Part shown: one piece after another, positions 18,379 through 27,804 of the stretch
Layout: every line of letters starts with the position of its first letter
Numbering within the stretch: position 1 is the stretch's first letter
Source: UBA5078 sp040384465
GTDB lineage: Bacteria > Pseudomonadota > Gammaproteobacteria > Pseudomonadales > Pseudohongiellaceae
DNA: 64,000 nt
Assembly: GCA_040384465.1 (NCBI GenBank)
Contig: JAZKJF010000005.1
Location: 190,193-254,192 of the forward strand
Direction: 5' to 3'
Notes under the pieces: generated by a model
What the model saw: only the letters and a program-made list of their open reading frames with translations
What the model was told of the DNA's origin: nothing
Databases searched by the model: none
Made by a program: the position numbers and the translations under genes

Positions 18379-19599
18379 ATGAGTGAATCTCACATCAAGG
18401 CAGAAGATCTTCACAGAGTGGAAGGTGTCCGCGTCGCGGCAGTGCAGGCCGGTGTTCGTTACAAGAACAGATTGGATCTGGTGGTGATGGAGATCGCACC
18501 CGGCTCCACAGTGGCAGGTGTCTTTACGCTGAATGCCTTCTGTGCCGCGCCGGTTCAGCTGTCCAGAAAGCACCTCAAGGACAGCGCTGGCCAGATCCGT
18601 TATTTGTTGATCAACACGGGCAATGCCAATGCGGGCACGGGGCAGAAAGGCCTTGATGACGCGTTGTCATGCTGTGCGAGTCTGGCCGCGCAGGCGGGCG
18701 TTCCGGTCAGCGCTGTGCTGCCGTTTTCCACCGGCGTGATTGGAGAGAACTTGCCCGTCGACAAGATTGTCGCGGGTGTTCCCAATGCGCTCACTGCCTT
18801 GGGTGACAACTGGCTCGACGCCGCCAAAGGCATCATGACTACTGACACGCGGCCCAAGGCGCGCTCGGTAGTCGTCGATTGCAACGGGCGTCCGGTGACG
18901 ATCACTGGCATCGCCAAAGGTGCCGGCATGATCAAACCCAATATGGCCACTCTGCTCAGCTTCGTATTTACGGATGCGGGCATTGCTCAGCCACTATTGC
19001 AGAAGTTGCTCAACGGCGTAGTGGATCAGTCGTTCAATAGAATCACGGTGGATGGTGATACATCGACCAACGATTGCTGTGTCTTGGTGGCGACGGGCAA
19101 AAGCGGTGTGACGCTTGGTGAGGCCGATCTGGCGGTATCCTCCAGCTTCGAGGATGCACTGCAGGCGCTGGTCAAAGAACTGGCCAAAGACATCATTCGC
19201 GATGCCGAAGGGGCGAAGAAATTCGTCACGGTCGACATTCAGGGCGGCGCCGATACCGGAGAGTGTTTGAAGGTGGCTTACGCCATTGCGGAATCGCCAT
19301 TGGTGAAGACGGCACTGTCTGCCTCTGATCCGAACTGGGGACGCATTCTGGCCGCAATCGGCAGAGCAGGACTGCATGAACTGGACGTGGGGCGCATCTC
19401 CATTCGTCTGGGTGAGGTCTACATCGTCGAGAACGGCACTCTGGCGACCAGCTATCGCGAGGCGCTCGGTCAGGCTGAAATGAGCAAACCGGCCATCGAC
19501 ATCACCGTGAACCTGGCGCGGGGCAATGCTCGTGAAATCGTATGGACCTCTGACCTGTCAGAAGACTATGTCCGCATCAACGCCAGCTATCGCAGCTGA
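18379..19599 (+). CDS. argJ: ArgJ, ornithine acetyltransferase / N-acetylglutamate synthase
   Basis: Moves the acetyl group from N-acetylornithine to glutamate, closing the acetyl cycle of arginine synthesis; some members also use acetyl-CoA. The 406 residues are normal. ArgJ cleaves itself before a catalytic threonine: the motif here reads ATLL, with the nucleophile T191 and the preceding KGAGMIKPNM block, where many members have ATML. ATG 18379 gives the usual N-terminus; TTG 18370, nearer to GGGAGA at 18359-18364, would add three residues. It begins five bases past the secA stop. Confidence 0.96.
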   Translation: MSESHIKAEDLHRVEGVRVAAVQAGVRYKNRLDLVVMEIAPGSTVAGVFTLNAFCAAPVQLSRKHLKDSAGQIRYLLINTGNANAGTGQKGLDDALSCCASLAAQAGVPVSAVLPFSTGVIGENLPVDKIVAGVPNALTALGDNWLDAAKGIMTTDTRPKARSVVVDCNGRPVTITGIAKGAGMIKPNMATLLSFVFTDAGIAQPLLQKLLNGVVDQSFNRITVDGDTSTNDCCVLVATGKSGVTLGEADLAVSSSFEDALQALVKELAKDIIRDAEGAKKFVTVDIQGGADTGECLKVAYAIAESPLVKTALSASDPNWGRILAAIGRAGLHELDVGRISIRLGEVYIVENGTLATSYREALGQAEMSKPAIDITVNLARGNAREIVWTSDLSEDYVRINASYRS

Positions 19600-19621
19600 C
19601 CACAGCGCCTGACGGGAACCC

Positions 19622-20587
19622 ATGACGCGAACAGCTGTGCAGCGAATTGTCCATGTGGCTGTTGGCGTCATCGTCGATGACGCGGGACGTGTGCTGATCG
19701 CGCTGCGCCCCGAAGGCGTTCACCAGGGCGGCTTGTGGGAGTTTCCCGGCGGCAAGTGCGAGCCCGGCGAACCCGTCGAAGATGCTCTGCGCCGGGAGCT
19801 GCATGAGGAGCTGGGCATCACGGTGCTCCGTCAACAACCTCTTTGCGTGATACGGCACCATTACGGAGACAAGGAAGTCCTGCTCGATGTGCATCGCGTC
19901 GATCAGTTTGTCGGCGTCCCCGTGGGGCGAGAGGGTCAGCCGATTCGTTGGGTCGAGATGTCCGCGCTTGAGCCGACCCAGTTTCCCGCCGCGAATCGCC
20001 CGATCATCCAGCGTTTGCAATTGCCGCGTCTGGTGGCTATTACCGGGACCGCGCGGACCGAGGCGGATTTCTTCGCCAGGTTCACGCGTCTGCTTGAACA
20101 GTCGCCTTCTCTCGTGCAACTGCGCGCTCCGGAGTTGCACGAAGCGCGTTTTGTCGAGCGTGCGCAGCGCTGCAGTGTGCTGTGTCGTCAACACGGAGTC
20201 CGTCTCCAGTTCAACGCGCATCCGGCGGTGGTTGCTGATCTGGACGTGGATGGTGTGCATGTCAATGCCCGTACCCTGATGGCCTTGCATGAGCGCCCGG
20301 TGCCTCAGGAACAGCTGTTCAGTGCCTCCTGCCATGATCTTGCAGAATTGCAGCAGGCCGAGGCGTTGGGGGCCGATTTCGTCTTTCTTTCTCCCGTGGC
20401 CGCGACCCCTTCTCATCCCGCCCAGGCTGGACTTGGATGGGAGGCTTTTAGAATCTTGACCAGTGCTGTTGGCGTCCCCGTTTACGCTTTGGGCGGTCTG
20501 GGCGCTGCAGATGTTGAGGTCGCACTGGCACATGGCGCAGCAGGGATTGCCGGAATTTCCGCATTCTGGCCCGCAGAGTGTGAGTGA
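19622..20587 (+). CDS. Nudix (MutT-like) hydrolase fused to a ThiE-like domain
   Basis: Two-domain protein of 321 residues. Residues 1-130 are a Nudix domain with a complete box GGKCEPGEPVEDALRRELHE followed by ELGI, so it should hydrolyse a nucleotide such as 8-oxo-dGTP, as MutT does. Residues about 135-321 resemble thiamine phosphate synthase (TIM barrel), with VFLSPVAATPSHP and YALGGLGAADVEVALAHGA. The same fusion beside argJ and secA is known from Pseudomonas. Whether the second domain acts in thiamine synthesis is unproven; it may be a relic or a regulatory module. ATG follows argJ after 22 bases. Confidence 0.88.
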   Translation: MTRTAVQRIVHVAVGVIVDDAGRVLIALRPEGVHQGGLWEFPGGKCEPGEPVEDALRRELHEELGITVLRQQPLCVIRHHYGDKEVLLDVHRVDQFVGVPVGREGQPIRWVEMSALEPTQFPAANRPIIQRLQLPRLVAITGTARTEADFFARFTRLLEQSPSLVQLRAPELHEARFVERAQRCSVLCRQHGVRLQFNAHPAVVADLDVDGVHVNARTLMALHERPVPQEQLFSASCHDLAELQQAEALGADFVFLSPVAATPSHPAQAGLGWEAFRILTSAVGVPVYALGGLGAADVEVALAHGAAGIAGISAFWPAECE

Positions 20588-20612
20588 AATCACCACTTTG
20601 CCCGGTAATGGC

Positions 20613-20640
20613 TTGAATTTATTAGCTTTAGGAGCATAAT
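20613..20640 (+). promoter_or_regulatory. Promoter-like site before the 684-residue orphan
   Basis: TTGAAT at 20613-20618 and CATAAT at 20635-20640 with a 16-base spacer, 45 bases before the next ATG. Confidence 0.4.
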
Positions 20641-20685
20641 TCAGGGCGTCACGCAGAAGCGTGACCTTCAGCAAGGATCACTGCT

Positions 20686-22740
20686 ATGACTACAGGCTTT
20701 TTGAGGATCGGGTTTTTGAGAGCATGGGTTTTGAGGACCTCGGCCGTCACCGGGCTGCTGATCGGTTCCGCCGTCAGTCCCTTCTACACGGTGGCGCTGG
20801 CAGATCAAGCCGTCATGATTGACGAGGCTGTTCTGGTCGAAAGCAATCCCAAACCCGAAGAGCCCGCCTTCCGAGCCAGTTACCAAACCGCTGATGGTTG
20901 GGCGGTCACCAGTCCGACGTTCATTGACGCTGCCGTGATGGTCTTCGATTTCGGGACTGCCAAGTCGGTCAGTCAGGCGGTGGTCAGTTTGCCGCTGGAC
21001 GCTGTTTTCCCGCGTGGCGGTGCTGCGCCCATGCAATTATTTGTCTTTGCCGACAATGGCGGCATAGACCTGTTTGACTATAAAGCTGGCGGCACTCGAC
21101 CAATAGTGGAGTTTGATGCGGTCACCGCCTCAGGCGGCAACGATGCGGCAGTTCTGAATTTCGATGTCACCAGTGCCGTGAATGCCGTTCTTCCTGACAG
21201 TCGATTTGTGGGCGTCCGGGTGCAAAGCAGTGCAGTGCCCAAGGATGTCAGCAAGGGTTTCCCAGTCTGGACGGGAGTGAAGTTTCGCCCGTGGTACAGC
21301 ATGAGCTTTTCCACGGGGACGCCAGCACCGCTTCCAGTGGATCGTCCGCGTTTCGATGGCTTGACTCTGTCAGTCCCCGGTTTGAGTGCTCCGGGTGTCG
21401 GTGCTTTCAACGTGGTGATGACGCTGACCGATCTTGAAAGCTCGCAGTTCATTTTGCGTGCTGCCTCCGATGTCACGCCACCTGGCAGCATCAGCGCACC
21501 AGGGCGCCGAGGTATGAATCTCCTCGACTGTACTGCCTTCACAGCTCCCCCAGGTTCCCAGACTTTGACGCCTGGTGCGCCAGTCTTCAATTCGATTACC
21601 GGGATACTGGATGTCCCCTCGCTCATCTTCAGCGGCAGTGAGTACAGCATCAGATTGCAGTATGTCGCAGGAAGCAACCCGATGCGTTTCAATCTGCTTT
21701 CGCTCACCGAAGTGCCTGTCGGGAGCGTAGCGCCAACTCCTACACTCGTTCAATTTGGTGGCAGCTTGATCACAGAGCCGTCACAGGATTTCATTCCTCT
21801 GTGCCATGGTTGGGTGTTGATCGGCGATACTGCGAAGAATGCGCTGGTAGAGCGCAACGTCATCTCCGGTGAAACCGGTGCGACTTACAAATTCAATACC
21901 ATCCCCGACCAGTTGCTGCTCGATCCGGAGGCCGGAACGGTCTACATGACCACGCATCCACCCAGTCAGCGTATGTATCAATTGGATATTCCTTCCGGCG
22001 CCTTCACTTTCCACCGTCTGCGTGAGGGCGGGCGCGACTTCATTCCGCGCGATCTGGCGCTTGGCGAAGATGGCAAGGTATTTACCCTGCTATTCGATCC
22101 AGTCTACGAACTGGAGGAGGACGGCCCGGCGGAAGAAGGGCTGTGGATGGGCTTGTTCAACAACGAAGGTGACCCAGAGATTGCGGCAATTCCTCTGTTG
22201 TCGCCGATACGCATTGAGTACGACAAAGAGCAGAAACACTTGTTCTTAACCACCGAGTCTAATCTGGTGACTTTCGATTTCGATACTCTGACGCAAAACC
22301 TCACTTTTGTACCCGGTACCGATATTCCGGTGGGCAGCGGGTGCACGGATTTCAGTATTTCCCCGGATGGTGAGCGCCTGGCCTACTCCTGTCCGCAGGG
22401 CAATGAGACAGCGCCGCATACCAGCATTGTCGACATGAACCCGCGTGAATATTACGACTCTGACGGTGAATGGTTGCTGGAAGGGGCTCCCCTCAGCGCG
22501 ACCTTCGATCAGAGTGGTGACATGCTGATTGCCACTGATGGCGCCAAGCTCTACTACTTCGACGCCGCTCAGCATCGGTTGTTGAAAAGCTATCCCCTGG
22601 GTTTTCCGTCCGGGGAGGTAGTGAAGAAAATTCGCGTGTCGATGGACGGGAAGTTGCTGCTGATTTTCATGGAGGCTGCTCTTAACGCCTCGACTGGGAA
22701 AATTTACTGGGTCCCGCTGCCAAGTCTCATGCCGCAATAA
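20686..22740 (+). CDS. Exported protein of unknown function with beta-propeller-like C-terminal half
   Basis: I do not recognise a family. The 684 residues begin with an apparent signal peptide (cleavage near ALADQA, about residue 40). The extreme N-terminus has a short repeat, GFLRI GFLRA WVLRT, matched in DNA by three copies of a GGNTTTTGAG-like unit. Residues about 45-200 look like a beta-sandwich, possibly carbohydrate-binding. The second half (about 370-680) has several DGKxx and D-S-P-D-G blades such as FSISPDGERLAYSC and VSMDGKLLLIF, typical of YVTN/WD-like propellers. No enzyme motif is seen. It stands alone between argJ-Nudix and the convergent yacG operon and has its own promoter-like site. 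Confidence 0.7.
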   Translation: MTTGFLRIGFLRAWVLRTSAVTGLLIGSAVSPFYTVALADQAVMIDEAVLVESNPKPEEPAFRASYQTADGWAVTSPTFIDAAVMVFDFGTAKSVSQAVVSLPLDAVFPRGGAAPMQLFVFADNGGIDLFDYKAGGTRPIVEFDAVTASGGNDAAVLNFDVTSAVNAVLPDSRFVGVRVQSSAVPKDVSKGFPVWTGVKFRPWYSMSFSTGTPAPLPVDRPRFDGLTLSVPGLSAPGVGAFNVVMTLTDLESSQFILRAASDVTPPGSISAPGRRGMNLLDCTAFTAPPGSQTLTPGAPVFNSITGILDVPSLIFSGSEYSIRLQYVAGSNPMRFNLLSLTEVPVGSVAPTPTLVQFGGSLITEPSQDFIPLCHGWVLIGDTAKNALVERNVISGETGATYKFNTIPDQLLLDPEAGTVYMTTHPPSQRMYQLDIPSGAFTFHRLREGGRDFIPRDLALGEDGKVFTLLFDPVYELEEDGPAEEGLWMGLFNNEGDPEIAAIPLLSPIRIEYDKEQKHLFLTTESNLVTFDFDTLTQNLTFVPGTDIPVGSGCTDFSISPDGERLAYSCPQGNETAPHTSIVDMNPREYYDSDGEWLLEGAPLSATFDQSGDMLIATDGAKLYYFDAAQHRLLKSYPLGFPSGEVVKKIRVSMDGKLLLIFMEAALNASTGKIYWVPLPSLMPQ

Positions 22741-22767
22741 GCGCTGGCATGCGGATTTAGTCGTCTG

Positions 22768-22953
22768 TCAGTCGTCCTCGTCTGCCTCGGGGAGCACGGT
22801 TTCGCCAGGAATCGTGTTCCTCTCGCTGGCCCACTCACCAAAATCAATCAACTTGCAGCGTTGCGAGCAGAAGGGGCGATAAGGGCTGTCCTCGGACCAG
22901 ATTACGATGTCCTTGCAGGTCGGACAGTTCACCTTCAGTGCTCTTGCGGTCAT
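22768..22953 (-). CDS. yacG: YacG, zinc-binding DNA gyrase inhibitor
   Basis: Small zinc-ribbon protein of 61 residues. The four ligands are C10, C13 (CPTC) and C29, C33 (CSQRC), followed by the family block KLIDFGEWA. E. coli YacG binds GyrB and inhibits gyrase. I chose ATG 22953, which gives the family-like start MTARALKV. ATG 22968 overlaps the coaE stop as ATGA and would add five residues. It is the last gene of the pilB-pilC-pilD-coaE-yacG unit, the same order as in Pseudomonas. Confidence 0.92.
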   Translation of the reverse strand: MTARALKVNCPTCKDIVIWSEDSPYRPFCSQRCKLIDFGEWASERNTIPGETVLPEADEDD

Positions 22954-22964
22954 GTCTCTCACTC

Positions 22965-23612
22965 TCATTGGCTTGGTGTGCACAGTGCACAATAGGTTTC
23001 GTGCAGGGCGTGCACTTCATTCTTTAGGTGCGGCAGATCGCCATCATTGAGGATGACGTCATCAGCTCGGGCCTGCCGCTGGGCTCGACTCCATTGCGTG
23101 GCCATGATGGCGGTGACCGCCTCTTCTGTAGTGTTGTCTCGTTGGCGTGTGCGTGCCAGTTGCAGGGCTTCGGGAGCATCAATCAGCAGCACGCGATCTG
23201 TCAGGGTGTCCTGGCCCGTTTCCAGCAGCAATGGCGACGACAATATCACGTAGAGCGAACTGGCATTGTGCAGTTGCTGAGTGATCTCCTGCCGGATGAG
23301 AGGATGGAGAAGCGCCTCCAACCATTGCCGCTCTGCTGGATTGGAGAAGATACGCTCTCGCAGCACGCTGCGATTCAGGCTGCCGTCGGTGTGCAGAATC
23401 TCCTGACCAAAATGGTCGACAATTGTCTGCAGTGCAGGCCTGCCAGCCTCCACGACGACACGGGCGATGACATCCGCGTCGACGATATCCACTCCGAGAT
23501 CTGCGAAGAATTGCGTCGCAGCGCTTTTGCCGCTGCCAATGCCGCCAGTCAAACCGACGATAAGATGTGGTCGGGCTCTGTAAGCCACTGGGTCAGCCAA
23601 TGGGGCAGCCAC
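22965..23612 (-). CDS. coaE: Dephospho-CoA kinase
   Basis: Final step of coenzyme A synthesis, phosphorylating the ribose 3' hydroxyl of dephospho-CoA. The 215 residues hold the P-loop GLTGGIGSGKS at 20-30, DADVIAR, and the RQRDN lid region. The start is GTG 23612, two bases after the pilD stop, with GGTGGG upstream; this gives about 16 residues before the core, slightly longer than usual. The stop overlaps a yacG start candidate. Confidence 0.95.
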   Translation of the reverse strand: MAAPLADPVAYRARPHLIVGLTGGIGSGKSAATQFFADLGVDIVDADVIARVVVEAGRPALQTIVDHFGQEILHTDGSLNRSVLRERIFSNPAERQWLEALLHPLIRQEITQQLHNASSLYVILSSPLLLETGQDTLTDRVLLIDAPEALQLARTRQRDNTTEEAVTAIMATQWSRAQRQARADDVILNDGDLPHLKNEVHALHETYCALCTPSQ

Positions 23613-23614
23613 CT

Positions 23615-24514
23615 TCAGCCCACCATGCTGGAGAGATACAGTCTGGTCAGCGCGTCACCCCACAGCAGGGTGATGAAACCGGCGCCTGCCAGATACGGGC
23701 CGAAGGGAATCGGAATGTTGCGATCCCGGCCAAGGAACAGCAGCAGAGAGATGCCCACGATGGCACCCACGAGCGACGACAGAATGACGATGAGCAGTAG
23801 ACTCTGCCAGCCCATCCAGGCGCCAAGCGCGGCGAGCAATTTGAAATCGCCATAGCCCATGCCTTCCTTTCCTGTCAGCAGTTTGAATGCCCAGTACAGA
23901 GACCACAGTGACAGGTAGCCAACTATCGCTCCCAATACGGCATCGGCGGCTTCTACCTTGGCTTCCGGCAGCAGCGTGTTGACCAGCAGACCGAGCCAGA
24001 GCAGAGGGAGCGTGATATTGTCGGGCAGCAACTGATGATCGAAATCGATCATCGTCAACGCGATCAGCCCCCAGGTCAGTACCAGCAATGCCAGCGTGAG
24101 CCACGTGGCACCGAACTGCCAGGCGACGAGCCCGGAGAGCAGACCGGTGACCAATTCGATAATGGGATAACGTACGGAGATGGATTTCCGGCAACCGGCA
24201 CAGCGGCCGCGCAGCAACATATAACTGACAATGGGGATGTTCTGCCAAGCACGAACTGGTGCGTTGCATTGCGGACAGTGGGAATCCGGTTTCACCAGAT
24301 TGAAGACTTTGTGTTTGGCGGTGGGATCATCCTTGCTGAACTTCTTTTCGTCCAGCTCCAGAAACTCGCAGCACTGTTGCCGCCATTCGCGTTGCAACAT
24401 CACCGGCACGCGGTAAATCACCACATTCAGAAAACTGCCGACTAGAAGGCCGAGGACGATGGAGAGTACGATCAATACGGTGGCGTTGTTCGCGATCAGG
24501 TCAAGCACTGTCAT
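23615..24514 (-). CDS. pilD: PilD, type IV prepilin peptidase and N-methyltransferase
   Basis: Bifunctional membrane aspartyl protease that removes the leader of type IV prepilins and methylates the new N-terminal phenylalanine. The 299 residues have about eight membrane helices. The cytoplasmic zinc site C80/C83 (CPQC) and C105/C108 (CAGC) is intact, and the catalytic aspartates fit D157/D159 (MIDFDH) and D223 (GYGDFK). Substrates encoded nearby are the two pilins at 27892 and 28415. It lies between pilC and coaE on the same strand. Confidence 0.96.
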   Translation of the reverse strand: MTVLDLIANNATVLIVLSIVLGLLVGSFLNVVIYRVPVMLQREWRQQCCEFLELDEKKFSKDDPTAKHKVFNLVKPDSHCPQCNAPVRAWQNIPIVSYMLLRGRCAGCRKSISVRYPIIELVTGLLSGLVAWQFGATWLTLALLVLTWGLIALTMIDFDHQLLPDNITLPLLWLGLLVNTLLPEAKVEAADAVLGAIVGYLSLWSLYWAFKLLTGKEGMGYGDFKLLAALGAWMGWQSLLLIVILSSLVGAIVGISLLLFLGRDRNIPIPFGPYLAGAGFITLLWGDALTRLYLSSMVG

Positions 24515-24535
24515 GAATGTCTCACTTGCGGAAAA

Positions 24536-25765
24536 TTAGACGACCTGGCCCAGTTGGAAGATAGGCAGGTACATGGCGATCATGAGGCCACCGATGAGGG
24601 TGCCCAGCACCGACATGATGAGTGGTTCCATGAGGCTGGTGAGGCCGTCCACGGCGTTGTCGACTTCCGCCTCATAGTAGGTGGCGCATTTGTCGAGCAT
24701 GCCATCCAGTGCGCCCGACTCTTCGCCGATGCCCACCATCTGCGTGATCATCACCGGGAACAGCCCGGTGGTGCGGATGGCAAAATTGAGCTGTTGTCCG
24801 GAGCTGACGTCATCCTTGATCTTCTTCGTGGCAGTGGAGTAAACGATGTTCCCCGTCGCTCCGGCCACCGAATCGAGTGCATCCACCAATGGCACACCGG
24901 CTGCAAATGTCGTCGACAAAGTGCGTGTAAATCGGGCATAGCAGGACTTCTCGACGATAGGGCCGATGATGGGGAGTTTCAGTGCCAGCCTATCGACGTT
25001 ATTGGCAAAGCCCTTAGAGCGCAGCTTTGCTTCTTTGAACACATATACACCGATCACCAGAAAAATAATGACCTTCCACCAGTGAGCGATGGCCAGATCG
25101 GAAAGACCGAGTACGAACAATGTAAAGGCAGGTAGATCTGCCCCGAAGCTGGAGAAAGTCTCTGCGAACTGTGGCACTACTTTGACGAGCAGGATACCGG
25201 TAACCACTAGAGCGACCACTACCACTGCGATGGGATAGTTCATCGCTTTTTTAATCTTGGACTTGAGTGCTTCAGTCTTTTCTTTGTAAGTGGCAACGCG
25301 ATCCAGCATGGTCTCCAGTGCACCGGACTGTTCGCCTGATTCCACCAGGTTGCAGAACAGTTCGTCGAAATAGCGTGGGTGCTTGCGGATGGAGTCGGCA
25401 AAATTATTACCGGCAGCGACATCGTCGCGGACCGCACGCACCAGTTGTGCCATGGAGGGATTCTCCAGGCTGTCACCAACGATTTCGAACGACTGTACCA
25501 GCGGGATGCCGGCCTTCATCATCGTTGCCAGCTGGCGACTGAATATCGCGATATCACCGGGAGTGATCTTCTGTTTTCTCGGCCCGAACAGATCCTTGGG
25601 TTTGCGTTTGATCTTGGAAGCATTAATACCCTGTTTGCGCAGTTGCGCTTTCACCAGGGCCTGACTGGCACCAGGCATCTCGCCCTTGGTCTTCTTACCG
25701 TTCTTGTCCGTACCAAACCATAGATAGACGGTTTCGTTGGCGGGAGAGGATGCTTGAGCTGCCAT
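24536..25765 (-). CDS. pilC: PilC, inner-membrane platform protein of the type IV pilus
   Basis: Polytopic platform on which the PilB motor acts to assemble the pilus. The 409 residues contain the two repeated GspF domains, each with a cytoplasmic helical bundle (FSRQLATMMKAGIPLVQSFE and FTRTLSTTFAAGVPLVDAL) and a conserved NLVESGEQSG or MVGIGEESG block, plus three membrane helices. A soluble N-terminal extension of about 65 residues has YLWFGTDKNGKKTKGEM. About 40 bases separate it from pilB upstream and 21 from pilD downstream. Confidence 0.96.
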   Translation of the reverse strand: MAAQASSPANETVYLWFGTDKNGKKTKGEMPGASQALVKAQLRKQGINASKIKRKPKDLFGPRKQKITPGDIAIFSRQLATMMKAGIPLVQSFEIVGDSLENPSMAQLVRAVRDDVAAGNNFADSIRKHPRYFDELFCNLVESGEQSGALETMLDRVATYKEKTEALKSKIKKAMNYPIAVVVVALVVTGILLVKVVPQFAETFSSFGADLPAFTLFVLGLSDLAIAHWWKVIIFLVIGVYVFKEAKLRSKGFANNVDRLALKLPIIGPIVEKSCYARFTRTLSTTFAAGVPLVDALDSVAGATGNIVYSTATKKIKDDVSSGQQLNFAIRTTGLFPVMITQMVGIGEESGALDGMLDKCATYYEAEVDNAVDGLTSLMEPLIMSVLGTLIGGLMIAMYLPIFQLGQVV

Positions 25766-25806
25766 GATAGGTTCCGATGGGTTGAGTACGCTTATTTTCA
25801 GTCGCT

Positions 25807-27507
25807 TCAGGTGACGCGGTTTGCTTCTTCCAGACTGGTCACGCCATTCGCTACTTTGACAAGGGCGGATTGTCGCAGACTATTGAAACCTTCTTTGCGC
25901 GCCTGGTCGGCAATCTCAATGGAGTTGCCGTCCTGCATGATAATACGCGAAATGCCGTCTGTGATGGGAACCACTTCATAGATTCCCAGTCGGCCTTTGT
26001 AGCCTTCGTTGCACGCATCGCAACCCACGGGGCTGAAGAGTCGTAGCCGGGGTAATTGCTCCGCTGTAAAACCAGCCTCGATCAAGACGTTCTCCGGGAG
26101 TTTCAATGGCGCTTTGCAGTGATTGCACAGACGTCGGCAGAGACGCTGAGCGATGATCAGAGTCACCGAGGTGGCCAGATTGAAAGAGGGAATACCCATG
26201 TTGCGCAGACGCGTCAGGGTTTCTGGTGCGCTGTTGGTGTGAAGGGTCGAGAGCACCAGGTGGCCAGTCTGTGCGGCTTTAATTGCAATCTCGGCGGTCT
26301 CCAAATCACGGATCTCGCCCACCATGATGACGTCAGGATCCTGACGTAGAAAAGCGCGCAGGGCTGTAGCAAACGTGAAACCGATTTTGGCATTGACCGG
26401 CACCTGATTGACGCCTTCGAGGTTGATTTCCACCGGATCTTCTGCGGTCGAGATATTAGTTTCAGGCGTATTGAGGATATTCAGGCCGGTATACAACGAG
26501 ACTGTCTTCCCGCTGCCAGTTGGCCCTGTTACCAGAATCATGCCTTGGCTTTGCTGCAAGGCGTGCATGTACAGCTTCTTCTGGTCGTCTTCGTAGCCGA
26601 GCGCGTCGATACCCATCTGGGCGCTGCTCGGGTCGAGGATTCGCAACACCAGTTTCTCACCCCATAACGTGGGGAGAGTGTTGACGCGAAAGTCGATAGC
26701 CCGAGTTCTGGAGAGCTTCATCTTGATGCGGCCGTCCTGTGGCAGGCGCCGTTCCGAGATGTCCATCTGCGACATGATCTTCAAGCGCGACGCGATGCGA
26801 TTGGCAATGTTCAAAGGAGGGCGTGCAATCTCTTTGAGAATGCCGTCAGTACGGAAGCGGATGCGGTAGCTGTGCTCGTAGGGCTCCACATGAATGTCCG
26901 AGGCGCCGATGCGGATAGCATCCAGCAGCACTTTGTTGACGAAACGCACGATAGGGGTCTCGTCTGCCGCATCCACTGCGTCGTTGGTCCCCGCTTCGCT
27001 CTGGGCCAGTTCGACATTCAGGTTTTCCAGTTCGACGTCATCCAGCAGCCCAAGCAGCGCATCACTGCCTTCCATCTGTTCAATCACCAGATCGATGGCG
27101 GGGGACAAGGTGTTCTCGTCCACGATGATGACATCAGTGCTCAAGCCTGTATGGAACTTGACCTCGTCAAAGGCAGTGACATTGGTGGGGTCGGAGGCCG
27201 CAAGGAAGAGGCGGTTGGAACGACGGAACAGCGGGAGTACACGGTGTTTGCGCAGGAGTTTGGGGTCGACGAGATCTCGGGGGCACTGGCGCAGATCGAA
27301 GGCCGATAAATCCAGCAGCGGCGCACCAAACTCTTCGGACGCTGCGATGGCGATGCGCCCGGAGTCGGCAATGTTGTGCTTCACCAGGTGAGTGACGAAG
27401 GGAACCTTGTCATTGCGCGCCATCCGCAATGCCTCCTCGGCCTGGGCCTGGGTCAACAGTCCATCGGTGACGAGTCGTTTGGCAAGGCCGCTGAGAGTTA
27501 TGGGCAT
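25807..27507 (-). CDS. pilB: PilB, type IV pilus extension ATPase
   Basis: Hexameric ATPase that powers pilus assembly. The 566 residues equal the length of Pseudomonas PilB. Visible are GPTGSGKT (Walker A, about 328-335), the Asp box TAEDPVEINLEGV, Walker B MVGEIRDLETAEIA, the His box TLHTNSAPETLTRL, and the four zinc cysteines CRRLCNHC and CDAC. The open frame reaches 27615, but the family sequence begins at ATG 27507 (MPITLSGL). No strong ribosome site precedes it. It is divergent from the pilin gene across 384 bases that hold the pilin control region. Confidence 0.95.
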   Translation of the reverse strand: MPITLSGLAKRLVTDGLLTQAQAEEALRMARNDKVPFVTHLVKHNIADSGRIAIAASEEFGAPLLDLSAFDLRQCPRDLVDPKLLRKHRVLPLFRRSNRLFLAASDPTNVTAFDEVKFHTGLSTDVIIVDENTLSPAIDLVIEQMEGSDALLGLLDDVELENLNVELAQSEAGTNDAVDAADETPIVRFVNKVLLDAIRIGASDIHVEPYEHSYRIRFRTDGILKEIARPPLNIANRIASRLKIMSQMDISERRLPQDGRIKMKLSRTRAIDFRVNTLPTLWGEKLVLRILDPSSAQMGIDALGYEDDQKKLYMHALQQSQGMILVTGPTGSGKTVSLYTGLNILNTPETNISTAEDPVEINLEGVNQVPVNAKIGFTFATALRAFLRQDPDVIMVGEIRDLETAEIAIKAAQTGHLVLSTLHTNSAPETLTRLRNMGIPSFNLATSVTLIIAQRLCRRLCNHCKAPLKLPENVLIEAGFTAEQLPRLRLFSPVGCDACNEGYKGRLGIYEVVPITDGISRIIMQDGNSIEIADQARKEGFNSLRQSALVKVANGVTSLEEANRVT

Positions 27508-27649
27508 AGAGTGTCTACAGGCCAGAATATGTCTGGAGTATAGATCATCATGGCGGTCCGGGGTAAGACAGTTGCAATCAGGGCTTCGCGCGTATATGGC
27601 AGGTTTTGGGAGCAAAATTTGGTTCTTGTTTGGCTGATCGTGGCAAAAA

Positions 27650-27666
27650 CTGACAAAAAATGTCAG
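27650..27666. promoter_or_regulatory. Possible upstream activator (PilR-like) site of the pilin promoter
   Basis: CTGACA and TGTCAG form a six-base inverted repeat around five A residues, about 120 bases upstream of the sigma-54-like site. PilR of P. aeruginosa binds TGTC-containing repeats at such a distance; assignment here is by motif and position only. Confidence 0.4.
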
Positions 27667-27746
27667 TCTGTGCAGGTATCGCTTTGTGACGAGGTTATCA
27701 ATCCGCTTTCTGCGAAAATCTGCTTATAAAATTTTTAACCTACATT

Positions 27747-27759
27747 TTTCAATAAGTTA
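27747..27759. promoter_or_regulatory. IHF-like site between activator dyad and pilin promoter
   Basis: TTTCAATAAGTTA fits the IHF consensus WATCAANNNNTTR with one mismatch. It sits in an A+T-rich stretch between the dyad at 27650 and the -24/-12 element at 27788, where a bend would help an activator reach sigma-54 polymerase. Confidence 0.4.
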
Positions 27760-27787
27760 ATAAGATAAATTTGGATATGAATAAAAG

Positions 27788-27804
27788 TTGGCACAGGATG
27801 TGAT
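27788..27804 (+). promoter_or_regulatory. Sigma-54-type promoter of the pilin gene
   Basis: TTGGCACAGGATGTGAT aligns with the -24/-12 consensus TTGGCACGNNNNTTGCW: the -24 block TTGGCAC is exact and the -12 block reads GTGA instead of TTGC. The start point would be near 27815, leaving a leader of about 75 bases before pilA. pilA genes of Pseudomonas use RpoN, which supports the reading. Confidence 0.5.
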
